Assembly: GCF_902806685.2 (NCBI RefSeq)
Contig: NC_048550.1
Coordinates: 9,095,383-9,159,382 of the forward strand
Reading direction: 5' to 3'
Length of the DNA: 64,000 nt
Source: Maniola hyperantus
Lineage: Eukaryota; Arthropoda; Insecta; Lepidoptera; Nymphalidae
Below are positions 25,214-37,993 of this stretch, one piece after another (positions within the stretch are counted from its first letter, which is position 1; each line of letters starts with the position of its first letter). A program made the position numbers and the translations under genes. The notes beneath the pieces were generated by a model. The model did no database searches. It worked only from the letters and a program-made list of their open reading frames with translations, and was not told where the DNA came from.

Positions 25214-25452
25214 AATCTTCTATCTATATCTATAGATATAAAAGGAAAAGCTGACTGACTGACTGACACAGATCTGTCCTGACTGATCTACCAACGCATA
25301 ACTCAAACTACTGGATGGATCGGGCTGAAATTTGCTATTATGACGTAGGCATCCGCTAAGAAAGGATTATTGAAAATTCAACTCTCAAAGGGCTAAAATA
25401 GGGGCTTGAAATTTGTGTAATTCACGCGAACGAAGTCACGGACATAAGCTAA
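25214..25452 (+). mobile_element. Helitron-like GACTGACTGA-family element
   Basis: Begins TCTATCTATATCTATAGATATAAAAGG and ends 'cacgcgaacgaagtcacggacataagctaat'. Confidence 0.6.
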
Positions 25453-25664
25453 TTTTATAATAATATGAAATGAAATTTTATAATAGGTGAAAACTTATTA
25501 TTAGCTCGAAGTTACTTAATTTTAAGGTTATATTTTAGTTCAATTAAGCTATCAATTTTCCAACTAAAATAAAAATATAATTGTAAAATTAAAATATTAT
25601 ATGCTCAATTAGCTATATCTCTGATTGACAAAATATGCGAACAAATTACTCACCCTCATATCAT

Positions 25665-25930
25665 GATCAACCCCTCGCCGGCCCACTACTGAGCACGGGT
25701 CTCTCTCAGAATAAGAAGGGCCAGTATGCCACGCTGACCCAGTGCGGATTGGTAGACTTCACACACCTTTGAGAACATTATGGAGAACTCTCAGGTTTCC
25801 TCACGGTGGTTTCCTTCACCTTTAAAGCAAGTATTATTGATTGCTTAAAACGCAAATAACTCCTGAATAGTTAGAGGAGCGTGTCTGGGATCGGACCTCC
25901 GACCTCCTGAATAGACGCCGACATCTATTT
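25665..25930 (-). mobile_element. tRNA-derived SINE copy, diverged head
   Basis: Left 'atcatgatcaacccctcgccggcccactactgagcacggg' through 'gagaacattatgg' and 'caggtttcctcacgg' matches 7285-7612; the tRNA head (right end) is degraded. Confidence 0.65.
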
Positions 25931-26756
25931 CACCCTAATAAAGTATATAGCCCATCACAATTTTTTGGGTATTTGGGATGGTATTTGTGTGATACACCAT
26001 AAATTAGTATCAATTTATTTATCGACACGGTTGAATTTTATTAAGAGGGTTGATACCTACGTAAGTATTTTAAAGCAGAAGTTAAACTATAAATAAAAGA
26101 AAAAGCAATGTTTTATCCATTTTATTACATACACAAAAGTAATATCAGTGTAAAGAAACATTTTGGTCGCAAACAAGCCATTATCATTAAACACAAACTT
26201 ACAGCTAATAAAATAAATCAATTAGGTAACTTACCTAGATAATCTTAGAAAATACATGATTGATTTCAGCGAAGCACAGAAACTTTTAATCACTTCAAAC
26301 TTTGCTGCATTGATTTTTAATGTTAACAATTACTATACAATGTACTCGTATTACTGACGATGTATTTTTGGTTTTAGGTACAGACTACAGAAATACCAAA
26401 TCTAGTATTTTCACATAAAACTATGTATAATTGAACTAGATTGATGTGACTATAAATTTTCATGTCAAATTTAATCGAATTAAAGTTTTATGTACGGGTA
26501 AAGACGGCATGGCTCTGCTTATCGTCATTCAGGGTACAAAAAAATGGATCAGTGAAGTACCTACCTATCCGAAATATATGTATCTAAAGCATCAACTTTT
26601 CAGTTTTCAGCTACAGAACTGTGTTGGAGTGTGTCGTAATTCGCAACGCGTCTAACGCGGCTATATAAACCGATCGGACAGATTAGTGTCAAGTGTGCAC
26701 ATATCTTTAAGTAATAAAAACATATCTTCTCTGTACTATTACATATTCTGTGTCTA

Positions 26757-26946
26757 TAATATAAAAATGAATCACTAAATGTGTTGCGCATCGCAAATCT
26801 CGAGAAACGCTGAACCGATTTTGCTAATTCTTTTTTTATAATATTCCTTGAAGTACGAGGATGGTTCTTACGGAGAGAAAAATTTAATTCAACCTCCCCC
26901 TCAATTTTCTAAACTCCACCCGAGCGAAGCCGGGGCGTGTCAGCTA
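26757..26946 (+). mobile_element. Helitron-like element with GAAGCCGGGGC...CTAG end
   Basis: Starts TCTATAATATAAAAATGAATC and ends 'cgagcgaagccggggcgtgtcagctagt'. Confidence 0.65.
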
Positions 26947-27244
26947 GTTTATTAAATAAAAAGTAAGTTAAAACAACATGTCCAACTACGACGCTCTTTA
27001 GCACAAAATTGTAATAATGAAACTGCAGACTTCTGCGGTCTCGGGTTTATTAAATACCTATTATAAGAATATATTATTTCTGTTTGATTTTTTCGTAAAC
27101 CATTTATATTATTTTCTAAAAACTGTTAAGGACACCTATCTATAGTAATTTTAAAATCGAAAACCTTTTTTCAACGAGGCCGTTTTCAAGTAGGTACGTA
27201 CGTAATTTTTGTTTTCAATTTCAATGTTCATATTTTAGGTTTAT

Positions 27245-27525
27245 TATAATGTAAATAACGGTTACATATTACGATAAATATGATGATTTTGAATTATTAT
27301 TTTCATTAAACTTCACGTGCTCCACGAGCTTCGCTGAAAAGAACAAGAAAGCGGGTAGTTCGATACTGTCCATGACAGCCCGAACTTCATCTCTCGCAGC
27401 ACTCCAGTTCCGTCGTGACCCCGACTCATGCAACTGGGCCGAAATATCGATAATTCAAAATCATGATATTTTTCGTGGCATATATCCGTATTACAATGTC
27501 GTTAAACCACGAAATAAGCCTAAAA
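27245..27525. mobile_element. MITE of the GGTTTAACGACAT...TACCACGA group
   Basis: Has 'cttcatctctcgcagcactccagttccgtcgtgacc', also at 58430, and ends 'gtcgttaaaccacgaaataagcc'. Confidence 0.5.
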
Positions 27526-27599
27526 TCAATATAATTGGAATTTTAAAAATATACTATCTACTGCCACTCCTACAACAACAAAAACAAATCGAATGACTC

Positions 27600-30500
27600 C
27601 TCGTTATAATTATTTATCCACCCGTTAAGGCTACAGAGGTTGCACTAGAAAATATTTATTTCCGGTGCCTAGTCTTTTGGCGTTGCCACTTGCCACGCAC
27701 CTAGAATCACTCCCACAACAAGACGAATCTAACGACACCTCATTTACTAAAATCTAGACTGCAGACGACGCCAAACAATTGTTTCGGATACATGCCTACA
27801 TACATTATCCTCCTTCTTTTGCAGTCAGAAAAAAAGCGTGATTGCGATCACCTGACGCGTCACGAGTCACGACAACACAAACATGCAATTTTGCCTTTAT
27901 GCCAAGTTATGCTGTTACATTTTTCCCGGTCACTTTTCAATACCAAACTTTTTCATTACAATCCAGATAAGGAATGCGATCTACTAAGCCCACGTGTCAG
28001 AATATTTTTCACAACCATTATTACACCTTACACCCATACATTAATTTGATGTATTACATGTAACACATTATACTTAATATTGTTTCGAATACGATACGAT
28101 AAGATGCATGCAGACACCAAATAACACCTTATACCTACCTATAGTAACAATATGTACACGGACATTATATTATCATTATCTCCCACCCACCAGTTAGGCA
28201 CAATTATTATATGGTCGGCACGTATAATCTTACATTTCTTTACAATATACAGTCTAATTTCATAAGTTATGAAATCCCTATAGAAAAGAAGATAATAGTT
28301 GCTTCACAGTAAATAGTTAACATGCGCTCAAACAGTGCATAAAAACATCAATACAAAGATCGTTCTCGAAACTGTAATTAATTAGATTTAATTACATCAT
28401 CCATATATTATATGTTACATTGTTGAGCGATCGCTTCATAAATATAATATCGTACGTACCTACGTACATAACTAAGATGGTAAACAACAACTTGATAATA
28501 AAATCTTGTAAGTATACCCATAAAATTGTCATATTATTATGTATTTGAGTAGTCTGTCTAATGAAGGCTAGAAATAGTGAAACATACCTACATACACACA
28601 GGGTAAATATATACCCCTCCTGTGGGCTTCGCCGCAGTCAGGTAAAATGGGGGCAAATTAGAAAAAATTAAGCCGTGTATACCTGTGTATAATTAATAGG
28701 ATGTGTGTAATAGGAATTGAAACTTATAATTTGATACTTTATATTATTTACATAATATTTTGATTGAGTTAAGTGTAACTAACTATACGTTACATATATT
28801 TTTAATTTTTTTAATTAATACGACGCGATTTCTATTTGCTGTATTTCGATTAGATTTCACATTTAAAACTCTTGTATTGATAGATTGCCGCCGATTGTCT
28901 AACAAATATAAATCCTGCAGAACTTTATTGAGTAAAAATATTTTAATAAATAGGTAGGTACGTCTAATATCAAAACCACGTGAGGTTATAAAAACAAAAG
29001 TAACATTTTCCTTAATGTTACAGGTTTATAAAAACGCTAAAAATTCACTACCAGCGTTCGTTAGACAGACTTGCAATGTCCCGCAAAATTGACTCGACAG
29101 GACTGGTGTGACTGATGTGTGAGACAATAGCGTCGGTTCTTTATCATAATGAGTAATGACCCAACTATTACGGTAATGTAACAAGCCATAAGTTAAACAG
29201 ATTAGGTGAACATATTTCTAAGCTTAGGTCTTTGTAATAATTAGGTGGGCGCGTTTTTTTTGTCTCTCGATGTATAAGATTGCTGCACTAAAATCTAACT
29301 CAATATGAATACCTACCTAATTTAACATTAAAATAACGTTGTATGTAAATGTTAACTCTAGATTACGAACATAGGAAGAATTTTATTTCTGTTTTACATA
29401 AAATAAACGCGAAATCGTAATAATGTATACAGAAAAGGTCGAGGAAAGCAAACTTCTGTCTCCGTAGTTTTAGCGTTATTGCCTGAAATTGTGGCCTAAT
29501 TATTGCCTATCAATTTAGCTTAGTACAAGATTGTCAGTCAATAGTAAACATGGTTGGCACTGAGTCAACGGAAGCTAGTTAGGTGAATTCTTTTGTCAGC
29601 AACCATAGACTCATATTATATTACGCGTTATATCGCGGCATGCGCAAAAATGGGCTAATTTTTTTCATAATATATCATACACCATGACACAATATAATGG
29701 GCCGTTCTAAATAAATAAGCAAAGTAAAGGAAAAATCTGAAATCAGCTACCTTGCGAAGCAAAGATTTGCATAAGAGCAACAGCTCTGAATAATTGGAAC
29801 TTGGAAGTCACTTTACGAGTTCATAAGAACATACCTAAATTGACCAATATCACTGATTAGAACATTCAAGATCAATTCTTACATTCATTATCTACACACT
29901 TACATGCCCATCACACATAACACAAAACTGATATAGGTACCTATCTCGTCAACCGAAAAGTGCAAAGATGCATTTTAATAACATGGCAAGAGTAAAAAAA
30001 TTTTGTGCTCATTCTATACAATAATATGTACATTAATTAGAATGTTCAGATCATTGAAGAAATATCGATTAATTACTTAATAAGTCATTAGTATATAATA
30101 ATAATAATAATCGTACACATGCTCCATTAATAAAAAACCTAAAGACCGACAAAAATCCATTAGTTCATCTCGGTAGTCAAAATAAATCTATAAATTTACA
30201 ATTAATACATATAATATTAGGCAAACAGAATAATTATAGTCAACAAACCTACTGCCACAAGGGTCGCCAATTCTCAAGGATTCTGGCATTTTCATAGTCA
30301 GCCCAAATAGTAGTTTAATGATCCAAAGACCGTGTAGAGTAGTATCATAGGCAGCCTACATGAAAGAACAAAAACGTTTATAAGTTCAATTCAATGTCGC
30401 AACTGCATTATTTATAGGCCCACCCGCCTAACTCGCGAGTTTAACTATGTATAATGTATATATAAACAAATAAGATCAAATTAAACAATATTATGCTGCA

Positions 30501-30990
30501 GCTTTTACGTTATAATTATTATGTAGAGGTTAACGTAAAGTAGACAATAAAATATTTAATTTGATTAGCTGAAAGGTCATCCATATATTTTTCAACGTTG
30601 TGGTAAAGATACCACGCATACAACGATAAATGTTTGCAAGCTTAGTTGCTCGCAAGATTGCCTTGCACATGTTTACATGACCTCTTACTATTCTTTTGAA
30701 TAAACCTGAAACTCATATAACTCATGTCTACAAGGTTATGTTATAGAAGTAGGTATGTAGTCGCGAAATCGGTATATGTGTGTGGCTCCTTTTAACTTAA
30801 AACAGTTATGCAGTAAGTACTCTAAGACAATAATAATTAATTATGTATTTAGAAACACAAGAGTTCATTTATGTTAATTTTTATCAGATATCAAAGTATA
30901 GTCCGTATAAAATGACTACTCACGCGCCATTTTAACTCAACGGGTCAACTGCCATGTCAAAAGTACGGTTCACCTTTAAAATAAGGACTA
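27600..30990. other. Long AT-rich intergenic stretch without a gene
   Basis: I see no exon with convincing coding character and few dispersed repeats. It is the longest repeat-poor part of the window, so it may be the least altered ancestral intergenic sequence. Confidence 0.3.
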
Positions 30991-31013
30991 AAACAGTACT
31001 TCTGACATGACAA

Positions 31014-31246
31014 TCCCGACTAATATTATAAAGGCGAAAGTTTGTATGTATGTGTGTGTGTGTGTGTGTGTATGTTTGTTACTCCTTCACGCAAAATCTA
31101 CTGGACGGATTTGGCTAAAATTTGGAATGGAGATAGATTATACCCTGGATTAACATAGGCTACTTTTTATCCCGGAAAATAAAAGAATTCCCGCGGGATT
31201 TTGAAAAACGTAAATCCACGCGCACGAAGTCGCGGGCATCAGCTAG
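31014..31246 (+). mobile_element. Helitron-like element, complete
   Basis: TCCCGACTAATATTATAAAGGCGAAAG at the left, a (TG)n run, 'ctactttttatcccggaaaataaaagaattcccgcggg' and CAGCTAG at the right. Flanking bases are A and T. Confidence 0.75.
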
Positions 31247-31696
31247 TTGACACATAAAGATAAAATGGCGGGTGAGAAGTCATTTTGTACGCATAATATT
31301 TACATTATTTTTGTATACTTAATGTTAATTTACCCTGCTAACAGCACAACTTGCCTCCCAACGAAACAAGTATTGTCAATTGAATTGGCCTGTATCCTTA
31401 TATCAAATTACAACACCCTGCCTTTATAAATTCGCCCATTAATTTCACTCTATCTACCATCAATTTTAATTAAAGGTTTTTTAAAACACTATTACATAAA
31501 AAAAAATTTCGATGTGGTTAAAAATTGCATAAAAAATACTAACGGGTCTATCACAAAATTATATTTTTGGGTTCTATGCCCATATTTCATTAAAAAATAT
31601 TGGACTTACCTATCCTAGTTATCCTACTAAAAATGATCTTTAACTTTTGGCAACCCTATTTTCGTCCTTCCTTTGTCCTTCTACACGTACATCTAC

Positions 31697-31870
31697 GGAA
31701 TAGCCTCAATAGCTCAACGGTTCAGGAGCGGACTGAAATCCGAAAGGTCGCAGATTCAAACCTCAACCGTTGCACTATTGTCGTATCTACACCTAGCACA
31801 AGCTTTACGCTTAGTTGGAGGGGAAAGGGGAATATTAGTCATCATTGGCTAATATTCTTTTTTTTTATAA
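31697..31870 (+). mobile_element. Second tRNA-derived SINE type
   Basis: 'aatagctcaacggttcaggagcgg' (A box) and 'aggtcgcagattcaaacctc' (B box) are 30-odd bases apart, followed by a body ending 'ggctaatattcttttttttta'. It is not a usable tRNA, as the acceptor stem does not pair. It is unlike the SINE at 7285. Confidence 0.6.
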
Positions 31871-31942
31871 ATTTAATTTTAAGTTTTTGTAATCAACAGA
31901 ATTTCATAGATGATTTCGCAGGATTAATTTAGATTTTTCAAA

Positions 31943-32590
31943 AACTAAGGTAGTCACTGACAGTCCGTACACGTCATCAACAAACTAAGGTCGTCATTAT
32001 TGACAGTCCGTACACGTCATCAACAAACTAAGATCGTCACTGACGGTCCGTACACGGCATCAACAAACTAATGTCGTCACTGACAGTCCGTACACGTCAT
32101 CAACAAACTAAGGACGTCACTAACAGTCCGTACACGTCATCAACAAACTAAGGTCGTCACTGACAGTCCTTACGCGTCATCAAGAAAACTAAGGTAGTCA
32201 CTGACAGTCCTTACGCGTCATCAACAAACTAAGATCGTCACTGTCAGTCCTTACAAGTCATCAACAAACTAAGTTTTTCATTGACAGACCTTACACGTCA
32301 TCAACAAACTAAGATCGTCACGGACAGTCCTTACACGTCATCAACAAACTAAGATCGTCACTGTCAGTCCTTACAGGTCATCAACAAACTAAGGTCGTCA
32401 CTGACAGTCCTTACAAGTCATCAACAAACTAAGGTCGTCACTGACAGTCCTTACACGTCATCAACAAACTAAGGTCGTCACTGTCAGTCCTTACAAGTCA
32501 TCAACAAACTAAGGTCGTCACTGACAGTCCTTACACGTCATCAACAAAGTAAGGTCGTCACTGACAGTCCTTATAAGACGTCAACAAAAA
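31943..32590. repeat. 40-bp minisatellite, about 16 copies
   Basis: Unit AAACTAAGGTCGTCACTGAC followed by AGTCCTTACACGTCATCAAC, exactly 40 bp in most copies ('tcaacaaact' at 32301, 32341, 32381). First copies read CCGTACACG, later ones CCTTAC(A/G)CG or CCTTACAAG. Copy 2 has a 3-base insertion. Confidence 0.9.
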
Positions 32591-33004
32591 TGGAGTACGA
32601 CTGAAGCTGACGACCTATGAGCCACTGACAAGACATTGGTGCTAATTTGGTTGTACACAAATCTGCAGAACCGTAACTAGGGCTTGACATCAGGGTAGAA
32701 ATCAGAGGCATAGCCTCCTAAAATAAATGCGTCCTCGAGGAAGACTGCAAAATGCGCAATATTACAAAAAAATGAACAATATTTAAGTACCTACATTTGT
32801 TTTTCTTCAAAATAAATTATTTTGTGATCTCGTCACGTCAAGGCGAGGGTTACCTAATTGCGCAAGGCGCCAGCCACCACCTAATTGATATGTATATATC
32901 TTTGTTTATTTTCAATTATATTAACAAAATTTTGCACTCGCTTCGCTGGATGGCGCTCTATCTATTTACGACTTGCTTTATTATGATCTTCACATTCTTG
33001 ACAT

Positions 33005-33225
33005 ATCATCATCATCAGCCTGTGGACGTCCACTGTTGGACATAAGCCTTCCCTAAAGAGCGCCACCACACCCGGTCCTCAGCCTTCCTCATCCAGCCAC
33101 TTCCCGCCAGCCTCTTTATATCGTCGGTCCATCGTGCTGGAGGGCGTCCCACACTACGCTTGCTTAAACGCGGTCTCCACTCAAGGACTTTCCGGCTCCA
33201 ACGGCCATCGCCTCTACGACAGGCA
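33005..33225 (-). mobile_element. RTE-like LINE 3' end
   Basis: Minus frame: GRWSRKVLEWRPRLSKRSVG, RPPARWTDDIKRLAG, AEDRVWWRSLGKAYVQQWTSTG, with a TGATGATGA tail at 33005. Confidence 0.7.
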
Positions 33226-33270
33226 TATACCTTGTAAGAATCTACTCCGCAGACGTAACTGAATCGATAT

Positions 33271-33465
33271 TCCATACTAAATTATAAATGAAAAAGTGTA
33301 TGTCTCTGTTAGCTATTCACGGCCCATCCGTTTTGACGAATTATAGAGAAAGCTTGCTTCTCGGGGACGGACATAGGTTACTTTTTATCCTAGAAAACTA
33401 CTGGAAAATTAAATAGCATTCTTAAAAAGCTTAAATCCACGCGGCTGAAGTCGCGGGCATTCAGT
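33271..33465 (+). mobile_element. Helitron-like element, 3' end decayed
   Basis: TCCATACTAAATTATAAATG start, 'ttatcctagaaaactactgg' middle, 'cacgcggctgaagtcgcgggcattcag' end lacking CTAG. It abuts the LINE at its left. Confidence 0.6.
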
Positions 33466-33640
33466 AATAAATTTGAGTGCCGCCCATGGCACTCAAAGCC
33501 TTAGTTACGGTCCTATATCTATGGCACACGAAAAAGATTTGTATGTTCATTCATCCAGACCAGCTATGTGCTGTGCTAGTGCTGTGCAATCCCACACTTT
33601 TAATCTTATTAAGTTTATCGTCATGCATTAAAATCACTAC

Positions 33641-33906
33641 CCAGTACCCATATTATAAATGCGAAAGTGTGTTTTTTTTTTATTTTTATTTAATTCAGAT
33701 ACAAGTTAGCCCTTGACTGCAATCTCACTTGATGGTAAGTGATGATGCAGTCTAAGATGATAGCGGGCTAACCTGGAAGGGGTATGGCAGTTTAGGGGGT
33801 ATGGTAGGGGTTTGTTCTTCAAACACATCACAATGGAAATCAAAGAGTTCCCTCAGGATTTTTAAAAAACTAAATCCACGCGAACGTAGTCGCGGGCATC
33901 AGCTAG
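33641..33906 (+). mobile_element. Helitron-like element carrying a LINE-type insert
   Basis: Starts 'cagtacccatattataaatgcgaaagtgtg', then an inserted T-rich segment with 'caagttagcccttgactgcaatctcac' (33666-33810), then resumes at 'aaatcaaagagttccc' and ends 'cgcgggcatcagctagt'. Confidence 0.6.
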
Positions 33907-34029
33907 TTAATTATAAGCTTAGTAATAAATGAAATACCTGATAACATTTAACTGTAGATAACTTTTTGTAGGACCATTAGAATTTCATTAATTCATTGAT
34001 ATTTAAAAACCAGATATTTAAGAACACAT

Positions 34030-34215
34030 ATACCGGGGGGGCGATTGTCTAAAACCTGCATCAATCATTATTACAATCTCAATTGTTCTGATTGGCTGAA
34101 TTTGTGCGATTCTTGTTGCAACAATGCATTGTGGCCAATAGTGAGCGAGCGTTAACCAATCAGAGATGATTGCGATCGTGACATTGTAGCTGTCAAACAA
34201 CCGTGGTAGGGCCAC
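34030..34215. mobile_element. Dispersed MITE-like element, GGGCGATTGTCTAAAAC family
   Basis: 'gggcgattgtctaaaacctgcatcaatcatta' to 'gattgcgatcgtgacattgtagctgtca'. The reverse copy is at 55913-56085. Internal TCTGATTGGCT / AACCAATCAGA is an inverted pair. Confidence 0.6.
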
Positions 34216-34307
34216 TGGTTCCGTTCCCATGCAAGTTGGTAATAAAGTTGGCGGTCAACGGTAGTTTTTTTTTTCGAAAAACTGACTTGAAACTGCTGCC
34301 TGCCAAG

Positions 34308-34605
34308 CTGTGATAACCTAGTGGTTAGAACGTCCGCCTCCTAATCAGAGTTCAAGAGTTCAATCCCAGGCACGCCTCTAACTTTTCGGAGTTACGTGCG
34401 TTTAAAGAAATTAAAATATCATATTATATCTATCTAACGGTGAAGGAAAACATCGTGAGGAAACCTGCATGCCTGAGAGTTCTCCATAATGTTCTCAAAG
34501 GTGTGTGAATTCTGCCAATCCGCACTTGGCCAGCGTAGTAGACTTCTCACTCTGAGAGGAGACCCGTGCTCTGTAGTGAGCCGGCGATGGGTTGACATGA
34601 TGATG
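34308..34605 (+). mobile_element. tRNA-derived SINE, near full length
   Basis: Starts 'gctgtgataacctagtggttagaacgtcc', B-box-like 'agttcaatccc', body 'gaaacctgcatgcctgagagttctcc', end 'gccggcgatgggttgacatgatgatgatga'. Confidence 0.8.
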
Positions 34606-34904
34606 ATGATGATTACTAGAAACATCAATATTTGAACAAGTAATTTAAAAAGTTTTCAAAAAGTCTCGACTGTGGTTTGCACTCAATCTTTTCAGCCCGC
34701 ACATTAAAGCGCATAAAATCCGCCATTTTGATTTTTAAGATTTTTATGTACCCAGTGACACTCGCGCCATCGAGACGAATCTAATCACGCATTATTTATG
34801 TAAATCGGTTGAGTTCGTTGAGCGGATAAAGTACATTACATCATACCATACATACAGGTCAAAAACATAACCCTCCTTTTGGGCTTTGCCAGAGTTGGGG
34901 GAAA

Positions 34905-35125
34905 ATAAGAGGCAATTTTTAGGAATCCATACCCGAAGGGTGCCAACGGCACCCTATTACTGAGCCTCCGCTGTCTGTCCGTCTGTCTGTCAGCGTAGTA
35001 AGTAGATGAAATTTTCACTATATACTATTGCCGCCATAAAATATAATGAAAAAATACATAGTGTTATATCTTATATGATGGTACGGAACCCTTTGTGTGG
35101 AGGCGTGAATCGCACTTGACCGGTT
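34905..35125. mobile_element. GGTCAAGTGCGA-family repeat
   Basis: Has 'cccgaagggtgccaacggcaccctattactgagcctccgctgtctgtccg' and ends 'gcgtgaatcgcacttgaccgg'. Confidence 0.55.
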
Positions 35126-35639
35126 TTTAAATTTCTCAAGAACAGCCTTCTACTATTATTAACTTATTTTTTAGATACAACAACATTTTTGGTAAAATAT
35201 TTACAATATTATAAAAATAGAAAAGATATCAGTCAGTGTACATTCTAGATGAGTAATGATTGTAGCGATCAGAATTAGGTGAACCAAACAAATTTTGATC
35301 CATATTAATAATATGGATTTACGTTTCGTATTTTTGATATTTAAGAGCAGTTTCCCTAGCGCGCTCCCCAGCGCTCTCCATAACGTAGTTTGGTTCTCAT
35401 TTGAATAGAAAGTAACCAATATGATCAAACTCAATAGACACGGCCTTAAAACTAGTGTGTCTGTGGTATGCCGTATGTCAGATTTCCATAAAAATATCTA
35501 GATTCTAGTTTCAAAGTTACACGTGTTTAAATATTTGCAGAATATTATAGCCGATTTTTTTTAAATGTGTTAAAATATTTTAGTATAATGAAATATTTTA
35601 CAAATGCGAACATAATATGAAGCGGTGATAGACTAGGAC

Positions 35640-35775
35640 TACCTTTAATTTTTCAGAGTTATGTACGTTTTAAGCAATTAAATATCACTTGCTTTAACAA
35701 TGAAGGAAAACATCAATCGTGAAGAAACCTGCATGCCTGAGAGTTCTCGATAGTGTTATCAAAGGTGTGTGAAGT
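35640..35775 (+). mobile_element. SINE body fragment
   Basis: From 'aatttttcagagttatgtacgtttt' to 'aaaggtgtgtgaagtc'; head and 3' end are lost. Confidence 0.55.
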
Positions 35776-36130
35776 CTAACAATTGTCAAATCAACTAAAG
35801 TTCGAATGTGCCTTGAAAAGATTACATACAGACAATCCAATCCAAAATAATACTCTTTTTTTGTGTGACTGTGAATTTTTTGTGAAACTGTTATAGCAAC
35901 CTAGCTGTTTGCTCTAAGATTTTGAGACCCAAACTAAACTTAGCAATTTTCATTATCATTTCAACAAATCTAAATTACCAATTAACTTGCTATGGCTTTT
36001 TATGGCATGATGGACTAAGTGGCATTCGCTCTGCAGAGTGACATAATGTTAAAAACATGAATACAGTTAAGTAGGTACAAAAAATACAAAAGAATAAAAA
36101 ATAAAATTCTGGAAATGCACAGGGTGAGAT

Positions 36131-36298
36131 ATTGTGGCTAATTCCGTTGTATACAATCTCTAAGCTAAACTAAAATGGCACGTCTAAATCTATTGCTATC
36201 CCTTTCATAATGTTTTTTGCGGAAAAGGATAGCACTAGATTTAGACCTGTTAATTTAGTTTAGTTTAGAGATTGTGTACAAGAGAATCAGCCCCATTG
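36131..36298. mobile_element. Palindromic MITE, CTCTAAACTAAACTA family, copy 5
   Basis: Inverted orientation relative to copy 1; both arms present. Confidence 0.75.
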
Positions 36299-36421
36299 TC
36301 TAAATGTATTGCTTTTGCTATCCTTTTCATAATGCTCCCAGTAGAAAAGGATATCACTAGATTTAGACCTGTCAAGTAAGTTTCGTTAAGAGATTGTGTA
36401 CAACAAAAGTAGCCACAATAT
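36296..36421. mobile_element. Diverged, half-deleted CTCTAAACTAAACTA MITE
   Basis: Directly follows copy 5. It keeps 'tgctatccttttcataatg', 'aaaaggatatcactagatttagacctgtc' and one arm 'agagattgtgtacaac'. A further arm-only scrap is at 37111-37149. Confidence 0.6.
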
Positions 36422-37460
36422 CTGAAACTAGAGATAGTGAAATTAGGCCTATGGAAATAGCGATAATGAAAAAAATTCATTTAAAGATTAAAAAATATAA
36501 GTCTCTATTAGGAAAAACCTGAATCCATATTTCATATAGCATAGCATTTGGACATTAAGTATTATGTACATACCCAATTGCGATTGCTGGTTCAATAATA
36601 ATAATTGCAGTCATCACATTGAATTTATAAATACACTACAGAGAACACTTATTATAATGCATTTTAGCAAAGAAATTTTCATTATGACTAGTGAATTAGG
36701 CACACACAATTTATACATGGTACTAATGCAGTTGGATATTAATAGAAAATAATATTAAAGTTTTATAGTAGTGTCATCCCTTTTACAATGTTCCTTGTAG
36801 AAAAGGATAACATTACATTTAGTCATATATCACTTTAGATAAAGATGGAAATATATAAAACTGCAATGCAGAGAAGACTAAATGTATAATAAATATATAT
36901 GAATAAATCAATTTTATTTTTATTTTTTGTTTACCTGCCAACAGGTCAGATTTCAGCCAAACGCTATTCTATAAATTAAAATAATAATAATAACTTCAAT
37001 TATATTTCGTAGTCAATAAGACCAGGACTTGTCTAATTTGGGTTCTACTCGTAATGAATGCATTATGAATAAATGAATGCATTTAGTTAGTAAGTAGTAG
37101 TAAAAAAAAAAAAGTTTAGAGATTGTGTATAACAGAATTAGCCCCATTGGGTGTTTTAGGGATAAAGAGTTTCAAATGTTTATTGTAATTAGGTGCAATG
37201 TATCTATCAAATGTTAGCATACATTGTTAGGTTTCTTTCGTTTTATTTTATCTGAATTGAACAATTCACAATAACATAATAATGCATTATTAGATGTATA
37301 CCTCCCCATATTTATGATTTGTGTGCAAGACTTAGCACCAATAGACAAACAGCTGCATATAATAATAGTTGCATTTATACAAGATTTGTGACAGAAAATG
37401 TTGATATATCATGTGGGTTTTTGTAAGTACAAAATATTTTAAACTTATTTAAACCCTTTC

Positions 37461-37714
37461 TCCCAAAAAAAGAAGATATTTAAGTGAATAAGATGTGATA
37501 TGTCAACATTTTATATAATGCGTAAATAAATAAGACATGTATGGTACTTGGAATAATAAGGCTTGTATATTGAAATAACATAAAAAAAATCCCAAAAAAA
37601 TAAGATATTTAAGTGAATAAGATGTGATATGTCAACATTTTATATAATGCGTAAATAAATAAGACATGTATGGTACTTGGAATAATAGGGCTTGTATATT
37701 GAAATAACATAAAA
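37461..37714. repeat. 129-bp tandem direct duplication
   Basis: Unit starts TCCCAAAAAAA at 37461 and again at 37590; the two copies are almost identical (a few changes near the A-run, and aaggc versus agggc). It sits about 280 bp past the Met stop codon, possibly in its 3' UTR or just beyond. Confidence 0.9.
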
Positions 37715-37993
37715 TGTGCAAGATATTGGAAAAATGGATTTTTGATACTACCAATATTAGCAAATCGGCTAATTAATTAGAATAACATTTGGCACATTTA
37801 TATTCCTATATTATTAATAGCTATTATAATTCATTAATAATATAAATATTAACTGGTATACACAGATAATAAAATTGTATTCACTGAAACAATTTTTAAA
37901 TCTGTTGAAAAATCGATTCTACAATTTCTTATGATAAATGTGGTCTTCATCAATATGCATGACTGAAACTCATGCAAATTATTAGATACATAC
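37715..37993. other. 3' flank of the Met-like gene
   Basis: AT-rich. No perfect AATAAA on the minus strand was seen, so the polyadenylation site is not located. Confidence 0.3.

Noticed and set aside
31697..31770. Second tRNA-like stretch
   Set aside because: Box spacing is tRNA-like, but there is no cloverleaf and a SINE-type tail follows.
31943..32590. CRISPR-like array
   Set aside because: The 40-bp units are contiguous with no unique spacers, and the genome is eukaryotic; it is a minisatellite.
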